From: Trissonchulus latispiculum
Taxonomy: Eukaryota > Nematoda > Enoplea > Enoplida > Ironidae
NCBI GenBank assembly: GCA_030248195.1
Contig: JASAND010006839.1
Location: 62,001-126,000 of the forward strand
Direction: 5' to 3'
Length of the DNA stretch: 64,000 bases
The notes under the pieces: generated by a model
Told to the model about the DNA's origin: nothing
Seen by the model: the letters and a program-made list of their open reading frames with translations, nothing else
Databases searched by the model: none
Part shown: positions 34,013-46,040 of the stretch, piece by piece
Layout: each line of letters begins with the position of its first letter
Numbering within the stretch: position 1 is the stretch's first letter
Program-made: the position numbers and the translations under genes

Positions 34013-34681
34013 CATAGGTGTGGCTGGGCAAAAAATCTGGGGGGGGGGGGTTCCGACGGAGGGTGGGGGACATAGTTTCCTTTGGGGGGGGCTGGGGAGG
34101 GGGTATCCCCCTCAAAATTTTTGACCAAATTTACCCCCCCCCATATTTTTTGACTTATCCTCCCCCAACTTTTGGCTACCCCCCCCCGAACCCCCCCCCC
34201 AACGTTTTTTGGACCCAAAAAGTTAGCTAAATTTGGTCGAAAAATGGTCATTTTTTGAAAAATTTTTCTAAAATTTTGACCTAAAACCGCTTTAAAACGG
34301 TGCAAAAACACCTAAAACGTTAAGAACAAGCCTTATTTTGATGAAAAAAGGGCTAAATTACAGAAAATTTTGCATTTTTTGGCCATTTTTTGTAATTTCT
34401 GAGGTCCGAATTCTGGGGGGGGGGTTGGGGGGGGTACCCCCCATCACATTTCGGAGGTCGGCCAAGATTTACCCCCCCCCCCGAGACCCAAAGTTCCAGG
34501 GAAACTATGGTGGGGGGGGACCCCCCTAAAGTTTCGATTTTATGCCATTTTTGGCCCCTTTTTGGCCAAAAATCTGGGGGGGGGGTCGGAAAAATCCGAA
34601 AATCTGGGGGGGGGGGGGCGTCAAAAGTTGTCATTTTGGTGGGGGGGGGTCCCCCCCCCCCCCCCCACTAACACATCTATG
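34013..34681. mobile_element. CATAGGTG-family element, TSD CCCCCACC
   Basis: It begins CATAGGTGTGGCTGGGC (34013), ends AACACATCTATG (34681), and is flanked by CCCCCACC on both sides (34005-34012 and 34682-34689). The interior carries many G7-G12 and C7-C16 runs. Confidence 0.75.
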
Positions 34682-35536
34682 CCCCCACCCCCAACTTTTT
34701 CTCAAGGTACACCTATGGCCAGTCTGCAGTTTGCCCCCTGTGAGAGCCCCCACGAGAATAGGTGTACCAGGCTACAGTTTGCCCTTGTGAGAACCCCTCC
34801 CCCATAGGTGTTGGGGGTACCCTTTCAGCCGTTTTCCAATCCCCCCCCCAGAAATTTTTGGGGGCCCCCGGGCCCCCTCCCCAACAGGGGGGGGGGTAGT
34901 CGAGCCGAAGGCAATTGGCCGAAAAGTTGCATTTTAGGGTAAATTCTGCAACATTATTCAGAAAAGTCCAAAGTTTTGGCTTAATATGTTTATTATCGCC
35001 TGAAATACACGTTTATAACGGTTTTATGGACATTTAGACTCAATATTGACCTTATTCTGGACTCAGAAACATGTTGGCATTCAAGTTTTCGAGTTTGTAA
35101 ACACTGTCTAATGTTAAAATTACTTAATGATTTCATGTTTTTCGGCATTAGCAATGGCTGAAAATGCCATTTTTGGCAGAAAAATAGAAACATTTTTGGG
35201 GGGGGGGGTCTAAAAAGGGCTCCCCCCAAAATTCCGGGGAAGGGCCCCCCAATACAAATCCCCGTTACACCTATGACCCCCCCCCGGCTGGTGCGTATGT
35301 ATCCAGAATTTTGAAGAGGAGGGGATTTTGCCGAAAATTTACTGTCAATAAGGGACCAGGGCCAGGGGGTTTGACAAAATTTACTGAACAGATGGAGTTT
35401 TGGCAAACATTTACTGAAAAGGAGCGGATTTTGACAAATTTACACTTTTTGTATATAATGAAGTATTGATGAAAGTTTCCTTATGACAAGAACCCATAAA
35501 GAGGAGGTTTCAGCCCTCAAAAGCCTCCCCTGGATA
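34682..35536. other. Homopolymer-rich fragments, no gene
   Basis: A further CATAGGTG-like segment runs from 34803 to about 35274 (ends cataggtgttggg and gttacacctatg) without an exact duplication. It contains a diverged copy of the arm found at 18832-19225 (aatatgtttattatcgcc, ggttttatggac). The rest is AT-rich and non-coding. Confidence 0.5.
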
Positions 35537-35650
35537 TCATAGGGGTCGCGGCAGCGACCCCTATAATATGTGTGAAAAGTGGCTGGAGACAGTGTAAAAT
35601 AAGCTGCGCAGAAGCTGCGCAAAATCCTGCGCAGATCCTGCGCAGATTTC

Positions 35651-38488
35651 ATGCGCAAATTGTAGAGCACATCGAGTTTAGTATGTCTGTGAAGTTTCAG
35701 CCCCGTATCACTTACCGTTAAAAAGTTGCGCCCCGGACCGGTTATGGCGGCGATGTTTTTTTCCGGTTTCTCCTATTTGATGGTTGTATTGTACATAATG
35801 TTCGCCGCTTTCACGTGATCTGCAGCGGTGGGCCAACCTAAAGGGCTATGGGGTCTAGTAGTACCCTCTAAAGAATTTAAGAATCACAACTTTTTTGCGC
35901 CGCAGCTGCGCCACAGCGCCGCAGTGGCGCCGCAAAATCGGCTCATAGCGAAAAGTGACCATTTTTTGTGGTCGTCGCTCAGGTCGAACTTTACGAGCTG
36001 GAGCTGATTTCTTTTTATATTCAGAAATTACATATATTGAACTAACTAACGGTCCAGGTTGCGTTTCTCTATCACTTCCCTAGCGACCACAGTGGCTCGT
36101 CAAAGATGGCGAAAATTCGAAAAATGAAAAATCGAAATTTCTCGCTATCTATTTAACTTTAAACGCTCAAATCTTCCATACAATGGTTTTTTGGCACGGA
36201 GAATCGATTCCCGCAGTCAGTTTTACCGTCAGACCCACCCATCTTGCTGGGCTGGTTCCACTTTGCCGTCGGGAGGGTCAAGTCGGAAACCGCTTCTTGG
36301 AGGTCCATAGTAGGCTTTACCTGGCCTCTCAAAACTTTGTCTATAGGGGTTTTCTGGTGCGCCCAGCTCATTCCCGGTGTCCTTTTTGCCGTAGGACTCA
36401 TCCATCTTGCTGTGCTGGTTCCACTTTGCCGTCTGGAGGGTCATGTCGGAAACCGCTTCCTGGAGGTCCATAGTAGGCTCTACCTGGCCTCTCAAAACTT
36501 TGTCTACAGGGGTTTTCTGGTGTGCCCAGCTCATTCCCGGTATCCGTTTTGCCGTCCGACGTACCTATTTTGCTGGGCTGGTTCCACTTTGCCGTTTGAA
36601 GGGTCAGTCGGGTGGGGGGTCAAGTGGTCGAAAATAAAATTTTTCAAAAGTGGTCAAATTTGGTACCAAATGAAAGCCCTAAGCGAGCTGAGCAACGTTT
36701 GTCATAGAACCGCATGCTCAAAGTGGCTGTAGAGTGCTGTGGTGGGGTGGGGTGGGGACTTGGCGATTTTCGGTCAAAAATGAAAGTTTTCAAAAGTGGT
36801 CAATTTTGGTACCAAATGAAAGCCCTAAGCGAGCTGAGCAACTTTTGTCATAGAACCGCATGCTCAAAGTGGCTGTAGAACTAGGCTGTAGGCTCAAGTA
36901 ACAAAAATGCTCCGCACAAAAGGGGATAATATGTGTGTTGGGTCTATGTCTATCCTTTAAATTCTGGTTGAGAAAGGCATAAATCCGACATCGCAAAGGT
37001 TGCTCAGCTCACTTATGGCTTTCATTTGATATCAAATTTTACCACTTTTGAAAAATTTTATTTTTGGCCCAAAATCGCCTAAGTCCCCACCCCACCCCAC
37101 CACAGCACTCTACAGCCAATTTGGGTGTGCAGTTCTATGGCAAAAGTTGCTCAGCTCACTTAGGGCTTTCATTTGATACCAAATTTTACCACTTTTGATA
37201 AATTTTATTTTTGACCCAAAATAGCCTAAGTCCCCACCCCACCCCACCACAGCACTCTACAGCCACTTTGGGTATGCAATTCTATGACAAAAGTTGCTCA
37301 GCTTACTTAGAGCTTTCATTTGGTACCAAATTTGACCACTTTTGAAAAATTTAATTTTTGACCGAAAATCGCCTAAGTCCCCACCCCCACCCCACCACAG
37401 CACTCTACAGCGCACTTTGGGTATGCAGTTCTATGACAAAAGTTGCTCAGCTCCACCCAGGGCTTTCATTTGATATCAAATTTTACCACTTTTGAAAAAT
37501 TTCATTTTTGACCCGAAAATCGCCTAAGTCCCAACCCCACCCCACAACATCTACAGCCACTTTGGGTACTGCAGTTCTATGACAAAAGTTGCTCAGCTCG
37601 CTTAGGGCTTTCATTTGATACAAATTTGACCACTTTTGAGAAACTTTATTTCGACCATTTGACCCTCCCACCCGACTGACCCTTCAAACGGCAAAGTAGA
37701 ACCAGCCCAGCAAAATATAGATACGCCGGACGGCAAAACGAGTACAGGGAATGAGCTGAGCACACCGGAAAACCCCCTATAGACAAAGTTTTGAGAGGCC
37801 AGATAGAGCCTACTATGGACCTCCAGGAAGCGGTTTCCGACTTGACCCTCCCGAGGGCAAAGTAGAACCAGCCCAGCAATATAGACACGTCGGACGGCAA
37901 AACGGATACCGGGAACGAGCTGGGCACACCAGAAAACCCCTATAGACAAGTTTTGAGAGACCCAGGTAAAGCCTACTATGGACCTCCAGGTTGCGGTTTC
38001 CGACTTGACCCTCCCGACAGCAAAGTGGAACCAGCACAGCAAGATGGGTGGGCCTGACGGTAAAAAATGACTGTGGGAATCGATTCTCCGTGCGAGAAAA
38101 CCATTGTATTAGAAAGATTTGAGCTTTTTAAAGTTGAACAGATAGCGAGAAATTTCGATTTTTCATTTTTCAGAATTTTCGCCATTTTGACGGGCCACTG
38201 TGGTCGCTAGGGAAGTGATGAAAACGCAACCTGGACCGTTAGTTAGTTCAATATATGTAATTTCATGAATATAAAAAGAAATCAGCTCCAGCTCGGCAAC
38301 GTTCGACCTGAGCGACGACCACAAAAATGGTCTTTTCGCTATGAGCCGATTTTGCGGCGCCACTGCGGCGCTGGGGCTGTGCGGCGCAAAAAAGTTGTGA
38401 TTCTTAAATTCTTTAGAGGGTACTACCAGATCCCATAGCCCTTTAGGTTGGCCCACCGCTGCAGATCACGTGAAAGCGGCGAACATTA
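35651..38488. repeat. Large inverted repeat within element E
   Basis: The segment 35795-36890 is closely repeated in reverse complement at about 37000-38488. Paired landmarks include ataatgttcgccgctttcacg (35795) with its complement ending at 38488, and the cgccgcagtggcgccgc segment near 35920 with its partner near 38350. The inverted similarity resumes beyond the inserted element B at 45495-45645, pairing with 35651-35794. Short G/C dyads and tandem units occur in both arms. Confidence 0.85.
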
Positions 38489-39055
38489 TCATGAGGGTGC
38501 GCGGAGCGCCCCTCATAATATGAGCTATAAAGGCACTTTGCGGATTTGGGAAACTGTTAATTAGCCATAACTAATTAACGGTAGGGAGTTGAGAGCTAAA
38601 GTTTACATTTTTGAAATCTCCAGGCCAAGAGCTTTCGAATGATACCAAACTTGCCCGGAAAAAAATGAACTTTGAAAAAATCGACTTTTTGATACAAGTT
38701 TAAAAGTGGGGGGTTTTTTTCTCTGTATCGACCACTTTTTTAGGGCGATTTTTGCGCACACCGATTTTTCAAACGGCCCATAGGAAAAATTTTTCTATAC
38801 TAATTTTTGATTATCTAGGCGATGGTCCAGATCAAGTTTATGTTTGATTTCCGAATTTCGCTCTGGGTCGATTTTTACAGATGGTCAAAAATAGAAAAAT
38901 CGACGTTTGGACTTAGAAATTTTTCGAGGTCGCAACACAGAAAATTGTCAAAAAGTCGTCTAAAATAGCGTTTTTCGGCCTTGGGATGGTACCCATATAT
39001 AGTAAATCGGGGTCGCTGAACACGATGAGCATACTGTCGACGCCGTATCTCGCCT

Positions 39056-42000
39056 GGTTCATCTGGTTCAACTGGTTCAACGTTGAACCAGTTCCTGGTT
39101 CAAGCTACAGGAGATAGCTGGAAGGTTGATCTTTTGCACACAAAGGTTATTGGGCATGGGGAATTCACTGGTGGTGTTATTTTGGGGATCCGACCCAAGG
39201 CTGGCCAGATCTGGTTCATCTGGTTCAAAGTTGAACCAGTTCCTGGTTCAAGCTACTGGAGATAGCTGGAAGGCTGATATTTGGCATACAAAGGTTATTG
39301 GGCATGGGGAATTCACTGGTGGTGTTATTTTGGGGATCCGACCCATGGCTGGCCAGATCTGGTTCAACTGGTTCAAAGTTGAACCAGTTCCTGGTTCAAG
39401 CTACTGGAGATAGCTGGAAGGTTGATATTTGGCATACAAAGGTTATTGGGCATGGGGAATTCACTGGTGGTGTTATTTTGGGGATCCGACCCATGGCTGG
39501 CCAGATCTGGCTCAACTGGTTCAAAGTTGAACCAGTTCCTGGTTCAAGCGACTGGAGATAGTTGGAAGGCTGGTATTTGGCATACAAAGGTTATTGGGCA
39601 TGGGGAATTCACTGGTGGTGTTATTTTGGGGATCCGACCCATGGCTGGCCAGATCTGGTTCAACTGGTTCAAAGTTGAACCAGTTCCTGGTTCAAGCGAC
39701 TGGAGATAGCTGGAAGGTTGATATTTGGCATACAAAGGTTATTGGGCATGGGGAATTCACTGGTGGTGTTATTTTGGGGATCCGACCCATGGCTGGCCAG
39801 ATCTGGTTCAACTGGTTCAAAGTTGAACCAGTTCCTGGTTCAAGCGACTGGAGATAGCTGGAAGGCTGGTATTTGGCATACAAAGGTTATTGGGCATGGG
39901 GAATTCACGGGTGGTGTTATTTTGGGGATCCGACCCATGGCTGGCCGGATCTGGTTCAACTGGTTCAAAGTTGAACCAGTTCCTGGTTCAAGCTACTGGA
40001 GATAGCTGGAAGGTTGACATTTGGCATACAAAGGTTATTGGGCATGGGGAATTCACTGGTGGTGTTATTTTGGGGATCCGACCCATGGCTGGCCACATCT
40101 GGTTCAACTGGTTCAAAGTTGAACCAGTTCCTGGTTCAAGCTACTGGAGATAGCTGGAAGGCTGATATTTGGCATACAAAGGTTATTGGGCATGGGGAAT
40201 TCACTGGTGGTGTTATTTTGGGGATCCGACCCATGGCTGGCCAGATCTGGTTCAACTGGTTCAAAGTTGAACCAGTTCCTGGTTCAAGCGACTGGAGATA
40301 GCTGGAAGGTTGATATTTGGCATACAAAGGTTATTGGGCATGGGGAATTCACCGGTGGTGTTATTTTGGGGTTCCGACCCATGGCTGGCCGGATCTGGTT
40401 CAACTGGTTCAAAGTTGAACCAGTTCCTGGTTCAGGCTACTGGACATAGCTGGAAGGCTGACATTTGGCATACAAAGGTTGTTGGGCATGGGGAATTTAC
40501 TGGTGGTGTTATTTTGGGGTTCCGACCCATGGCTGGCCGGATCTGGTTCAACTGGTTCAAAGTTGAACCAGTTCCTGGTTCAAGCGACTGGAGATAGCTG
40601 GAAGGCTGACATTTGGCATACAAAGGTTATTGGGCATGGGGAATTCACCGGTGGTGTTATTTTGGGGTTCCGACCCATGGCTGGCCAGATCTGGTTCAAC
40701 TGGTTCAAAGTTGAACCAGTTCCTGGTTCAAGCGACTGGAGATAGCTGGAAGGTTGATATTTGGCATACAAAGGTTGTTGGGCATGGGGAATTCACTGGT
40801 GGTGTTATTTTGGGGATCCGACCCATGGCTGGCCGGATCTGGTTCAACTGGTTCAAAGTTGAACCAGTTCCTGGTTCAAGCGACTGGAGATAGCTGGAAG
40901 GTTGATATTTGGCATACAAAGGTTATTGGGCATGGGGAATTCACCGGTGGTGTTATTTTGGGGATCCGACCCATGGCTGGCCGGATCTGGTTCAACTGGT
41001 TCAAAGTTGAACCAGTTCCTGGTTCAGGCTACTGGAGATAGCTGGAAGGCTGACATTTGGCATACAAAGGTTATTGGGCATGGGGAATTCACCGGTGGTG
41101 TTATTTTGGGGTTCCGACCCATGGCTGGCCGGATCTGGTTCAACTGGTTCAAAGTTGAACCAGTTCCTGGTTCAGGCTACTGGACATAGCTGGAAGGCTG
41201 ACATTTGGCATACAAAGGTTGTTGGGCATGGGGAATTCACTGGTGGTGTTATTTTGGGGATCCGACCCATGGCTGGCCAGATCTGGTTCAACTGGTTCAA
41301 AGTTGAACCAGTTCCTGGTTCAAGCTACTGGAGATAGCTGGAAGGCTGATATTTGGCATACAAAGGTTATTGGGCATGGGGAATTCACTGGTGGTGTTAT
41401 TTTGGGGATCCGACCCAAGGTTGGCCAGATCTGGTTCAAAGTTGAACCAGTTCCTGGTTCAAGCTACTGGAGATAGCTGGAAGGCTGATATTTGGCATAC
41501 AAAGGTTATTGGGCATGGGGAATTCACTGGTGGTGTTATTTTGGGGATCCGACCCATGGCTGGCCAGATCTGGTTCAACTGGTTCAAAGTTGAACCAGTT
41601 CCTGGTTCAAGCGACTGGAGATAGCTGGAAGGTTGATATTTGGCATACAAAGGTTATTGGGCATGGGGAATTCACCGGTGGTGTTATTTTGGGGTTCCGA
41701 CCCATGGCTGGCCGGACGGATCTGGTTCAACTGGTTCAAAGTTGAACCAGTTCCTGGTTCAGGCTACTGGACATAGCTGGAAGGCTGATATTTGGCATAC
41801 AAAGGTTATTGGGCATGGGGAATTCACTGGTGGTGTTATTTTGGGGATCCGACCCATGGCTGGCCAGATCTGGTTCAACTGGTTCAAAGTTGAACCAGTT
41901 CCTGGTTCAAGCGACTGGAGATAGCTGGAAGGTTGATATTTGGCATACAAAGGTTATTGGGCATGGGGAATTCACTGGTGGTGTTATTTTGGGGATCCGA

Positions 42001-44460
42001 CCCATGGCTGGCCACATCTGGTTCAACTGGTTCAAAGTTGAACCAGTTCCTGGTTCAAGCTACTGGAGATAGCTGGAAGGCTGATATTTGGCATACAAAG
42101 GTTATTGGGCATGTGGAATTCACTGGTGGTGTTATTTTGGGGATCCGACCCATGGCTGGCCAGATCTGGCTCAACTGGTTCAAAGTTGAACCAGTTCCTG
42201 GTTCAAGCGACTGGAGATAGCTGGAAGGCTGATATTTGGCATACAAAGGTTGTTGGGCATGGGGAATTCACTGGTGGTGTTATTTTGGGGATCCGACCCA
42301 TGGCTGGCCAGATCTGGTTCAACTGGTTCAAAGTTGAACCAGTTCCTGGTTCAAGCGACTGGAGATAGCTGGAAGGTTGATATTTGGCATACAAAGGTTA
42401 TTGGGCATGGGGAATTCACTGGTGGTGTTATTTTGGGGATCCGACCCATGGCTGGCCAGATCTGGTTCAACTGGTTCAAAGTTGAACCAGTTCCTGGTTC
42501 AAGCGACTGGAGATACCTGGAAGGCTGGTATTTGGCATACAAAGGTTATTGGGCATGGGGAATTCACTGGTGGTGTTATTTCGGGGATCCGACCCATGGC
42601 TGGCCAGATCTGGTTCAACTGGTTCAAAGTTGAACCAGTTCCTGGTTCAAGCGACTGGAGATAGCTGGAAGGTTGATATTTGGCATACAAAGGTTATTGG
42701 GCATGGGGAATTCACTGGTGGTGTTATTTTGGGGATCCGACCCATGGCTGGCCAGATCTGGTTCAACTGGTTCAAAGTTGAACCAGTTCCTGGTTCAAGC
42801 TACTGGAGATAGCTGGAAGGCTGATATTTGGCATACAAAGGTTATTGGGCATGTGGAATTCACTGGTGGTGTTATTTTGGGGATCCGACCCATGGCTGGC
42901 CAGATCTGGCTCAACTGGTTCAAAGTTGAACCAGTTCCTGGTTCAAGCTACTGGAGATAGCTGGAAGGCTGGTATTTGGCATACAAAGGTTATTGGGCAT
43001 GGGGAATTCACTGGTGGTGTTATTTTGGGGATCCGACCCATGGCTGGCCAGATCTGGTTCAACTGGTTCAAAGTTGAACCAGTTCCTGGTTCAAGCGACT
43101 GGAGATAGCTGGAAGGTTGATATTTGGCATACAAAGGTTATTGGGCATGGGGAATTCACTGGTGGTGTTATTTTGGGGATCCGACCCATGGCTGGCCAGA
43201 TCTGGTTCAACTGGTTCAAAGTTGAACCAGTTCCTGGTTCAAGCGACTGGAGATAGCTGGAAGGTTGATATTTGGCATACAAAGGTTATTGGGCATGGGG
43301 AATTCACCGGTGGTGTTATTTTGGGGATCCGACCCATGGCTGGCCGGATCTGGTTCAACTGGTTCAAAGTTGAACCAGTTCCTGGTTCAGGCTACTGGAC
43401 ATAGCTGGAAGGCTGACATTTGGCATACAAAGGTTGTTGGGCATGGGGAATTTACTGGTGGTGTTATTTTGGGGTTCCGACCCATGGCTGGCCAGATCTG
43501 GTTCAACTGGTTCAAAGTTGAACCAGTTCCTGGTTCAAGCGACTGGAGATAGCTGGAAGGCTGACATTTGGCATACAAAGGTTATTGGGCATGGGGAATT
43601 CACCGGTGGTGTTATTTTGGGGTTCCGACCCATGGCTGGCCAGATCTGGTTCAACTGGTTCAAAGTTGAACCAGTTCCTGGTTCAAGCGACTGGACATAG
43701 CTGGAAGGCTGACATTTGGCATACAAAGGTTGTTGGGCATGGGGAATTTACTGGTGGTGTTATTTTGGGGTTCCGACCCATGGCTGGCCGGATCTGGTTC
43801 AACTGGTTCAAAGTTGAACCAGTTCCTGGTTCAAGCGACTGGAGATAGCTGGAAGGTTGATATTTGGCATACAAAGGTTATTGGGCATGGGGAATTCACC
43901 GGTGGTGTTATTTTGGGGTTCCGACCCATGGCTGGCCGGATCTGGTTCAACTGGTTCAAAGTTGAACCAGTTCCTGGTTCAGGCTACTGGACATAGCTGG
44001 AAGGCTGACATTTGGCATACAAAGGTTATTGGGCATGGGGAATTCACCGGTGGTGTTATTTTGGGGTTCCGACCCATGGCTGGCCGGATCTGGTTCAACT
44101 GGTTCAAAGTTGAACCAGTTCCTGGTTCAGGCTACTGGACATAGCTGGAAGGCTGACATTTGGCATACAAAGGTTATTGGGCATGGGGAATTTACTGGTG
44201 GTGTTATTTCGGGGATCCGACCCATGGCTGGCCAGATCTGGTTCATCTGGTTCAAAGTTGAACCAGTTCCTGGTTCAAGCTACTGGAGATAGCTGGAAGG
44301 CTGATATTTGGCATACAAAGGTTATTGGGCATGGGGGATCCGCTGGTGTTGTTATTTTGGGGATCCGACCCAAGGCTGGCCAGATCTGGTTCATCTGGTT
44401 CAAAGTTGAACCAGTTCCTGGTTCAAGCTACTGGAGATAGCTGGAAGGCTGATATTTGGC
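39056..44460. repeat. 148-bp minisatellite, about 36 units
   Basis: The unit contains, in order, TGGCATACAAAGGTTATTGG, CATGGGGAATTCACTGG, GATCCGACCCATGGCTGGCC, and the inverted repeat AACTGGTTCAA-AG-TTGAACCAGTT. Neighbouring units are nearly identical. Variants (cgactgg or ctactgg; ggacatagc or ggagatagc; gggatccg or gggttccg; one lacking caactggtt at 41430) recur in blocks, indicating amplification of multi-unit segments. Since 148 is not a multiple of three, overlapping ORFs of 63-95 codons recur on both strands; I regard them as by-products. Confidence 0.95.
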
Positions 44461-44595
44461 ATACGATTTGCATACAAATGTTATTGGGGGAGGTGGGGGA
44501 GGGACATACGAATTGGTCATATATACCACCTAAAACAGCGTTTTTCGGAGTTTTGGAGCCTTAATAAGGCGGCGCTCCCAAAAATTGGAAGAAGG

Positions 44596-45493
44596 ACAAG
44601 TAGGAAAAATGCTCCTTGCAGTCGCATGTAAAATGCAATATGAGCTATGAGGGTCAACATTTAAATGTGTCAAGGACAAGATTTAAAACGTCTAATATGA
44701 GCCAGCATCTAAATCGGTAAAGGACAAGATGTAACTGGCTAATATGAGCCGCTACGTTTCTCTTGGGCTCATATTGACGCGAGGATACTAAGTTGAGTTA
44801 ACTCTTTTGCAGTTTTCAAATTCGCATATACGTATGCATAATTGTCCTGACATACTTGTGCTCTTGATACAATAAGTAAAGTCAATCGTACGACACCGTG
44901 GATAAGAACACATCAAATTTTTACAGATCAGTTGTGTATTTTGTTGTATAAAATGCTATGTACAGTGAGCCGATAGCGAAGACTATACCGGTTTACAGGA
45001 GCTTTATACATTTGTTTCTAGTATTTCAGTGTTTCAAAACTGGTATATGCCAAATATATACCACCTAATTCAACTTTAAAGGGGAGAACTTTAGCTGTAT
45101 AAAGTGTTCAGATACCTTAAATTCGGTGTTTGAACTGGCAAAATTAGATTCAGGCAGGATATCTGTAACCAAACATTACATGAAGCTATTGATATTATTT
45201 ATATACGCAAAACGGTGAGGATTTGTTCAAAGACTTGGGAATAAAAGTAAAAAGTCTAGGCAAAATGGTATGATGTCGTGATGTTAACCCGTTGAAACCA
45301 CGGCAGCGAGCGTCAATATGAGCCCAAGAGAAACGTAGCGGCTCATATTAGCCAGTTACATCTTGTCCTTTACCGATTTAGATGCTGGCTCATGTTAGAC
45401 GTTTTAAATCTTGTCCTTGACACATTTAAATGTTGACCCTCATAGCTCATATTGCATTTTACATGCGACTGCAAGGAGCATTTTTCCTACTTG
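44596..45493. repeat. 3' stem-loop of element B
   Basis: Arms ACAAGTAGGAAAAATGCTCC (44596) and GGAGCATTTTTCCTACTTG (ending 45493) continue as inverted repeats for about 184 bp, through agcccaagagaaacgtagcg. The loop of about 525 bp differs completely from the loop in element A (6781-7194), although the arms are nearly the same. Loop replacement within a conserved stem is implied. Confidence 0.85.
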
Positions 45494-45635
45494 TGTACAA
45501 TACAACCATCAAATAGGAGAAACCGGAAAAAAAACATCGCCGCCATAACCGGTCCGGGGCGCAACTTTTTAACGGTAAGTGATACGGGGCTGAAACTTCA
45601 CAGACATACTAAACTCGATGTGCTCTACAATTTGC

Positions 45636-45758
45636 ATAGACATAGATAGATAGATAGATAGACATAGATAGACATAGAGGATAGACATAGACCCAACACA
45701 CATATTATCCCCTTTTGTGCGGAGCATTTTTGTTACTTGTATATATATATATACATAA

Positions 45759-45794
<36 letters not shown>

Positions 45795-45800
45795 ATATAT
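45636..45800. repeat. (GATA)/(GACATA)n and (AT)n/(GT)n microsatellites
   Basis: Plus strand: tagacatagatagatagatag-type repeats at 45636-45690, the 3' end of element E at 45672-45739, then (AT)n at 45740-45778 and (GT)n with (AT)n to 45800. Confidence 0.85.
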
Positions 45801-46040
45801 ACGTCCTTGCTGGCTGCGTCACAGTTCGGAACATCAGCTTCAGTGGCGGATCCAGGGGGGGCCCGGGGGCCCGGGCCCCCCCCCCTTTGCGATTTGGGCC
45901 CCCTCCTTTGACATTCCGGGGCCCCCCCCCTAGAAAATTTTTTCAGCTGTTTATAATGCATATTTCGAGTGAAAATTAAGCATAATTTTAATAAATTCCA
46001 CAAATTTTTAAAAAATTTCGCTCGCGGCGCACTTATACTT

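Larger units (their letters stand above)
38489..45493 (+). mobile_element. Helitron-like element B with 148-bp minisatellite, exact A^T insertion
   Basis: The element begins TC (38489-38490) followed by a hairpin (38491-38516, stem ATGAGGG/CCCTCAT) and ataatatgagctataaaggc. A conserved AT-rich module runs to 39055, then about 36 tandem 148-bp units (39056-44460). It ends with a 3' stem-loop with 184-bp arms (44596-44785 and 45311-45493), closing ACTTG. Because B lies in one arm of a palindrome, the other arm (35780-35800) shows the empty site: ...ATTA^TGTAC..., interrupted without loss or duplication. The A^T target, TC start and lack of duplication match rolling-circle Helitron behaviour; the ACTTG end differs from the usual CTRR. 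No Rep/helicase is encoded. Confidence 0.8.
35537..45739 (+). mobile_element. Helitron-like element E, palindromic, host of nested element B
   Basis: It starts TC (35537) after an A, followed by a hairpin (35539-35564, ATAGGGGTCG/CGACCCCTAT). It ends GGAGCATTTTTGTTACTTG (45721-45739) followed by T. The left arm of the 3' stem is at 36894-36960 and the right arm at 45672-45739. An inverted copy of the element's own 5' region lies in the loop: 35651-36890 pairs with 37000-38488 plus 45494-45645. Element B is inserted in the right arm. Tandem units of 162-164 bp (with ggttccactttgccgt) and a second set around gtgctgtggtggggtgggg fill the arms. No protein is recognised. Confidence 0.7.

Noticed and set aside
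36183..36732. ORFs up to 162 codons in the arms of element E
   Set aside because: They run across tandem 162-164-bp units and recur in inverted form in the other arm, without any domain, so they are by-products of the repeat.
39056..44460. Regular repeats with unit size 148 bp, superficially CRISPR-like, and dozens of overlapping 63-95-codon ORFs
   Set aside because: There are no variable spacers, since the whole unit is repeated, and the setting is an animal genome. The ORFs arise because the unit is not a multiple of three and lacks stops in some frames; they overlap on both strands and match no domain.
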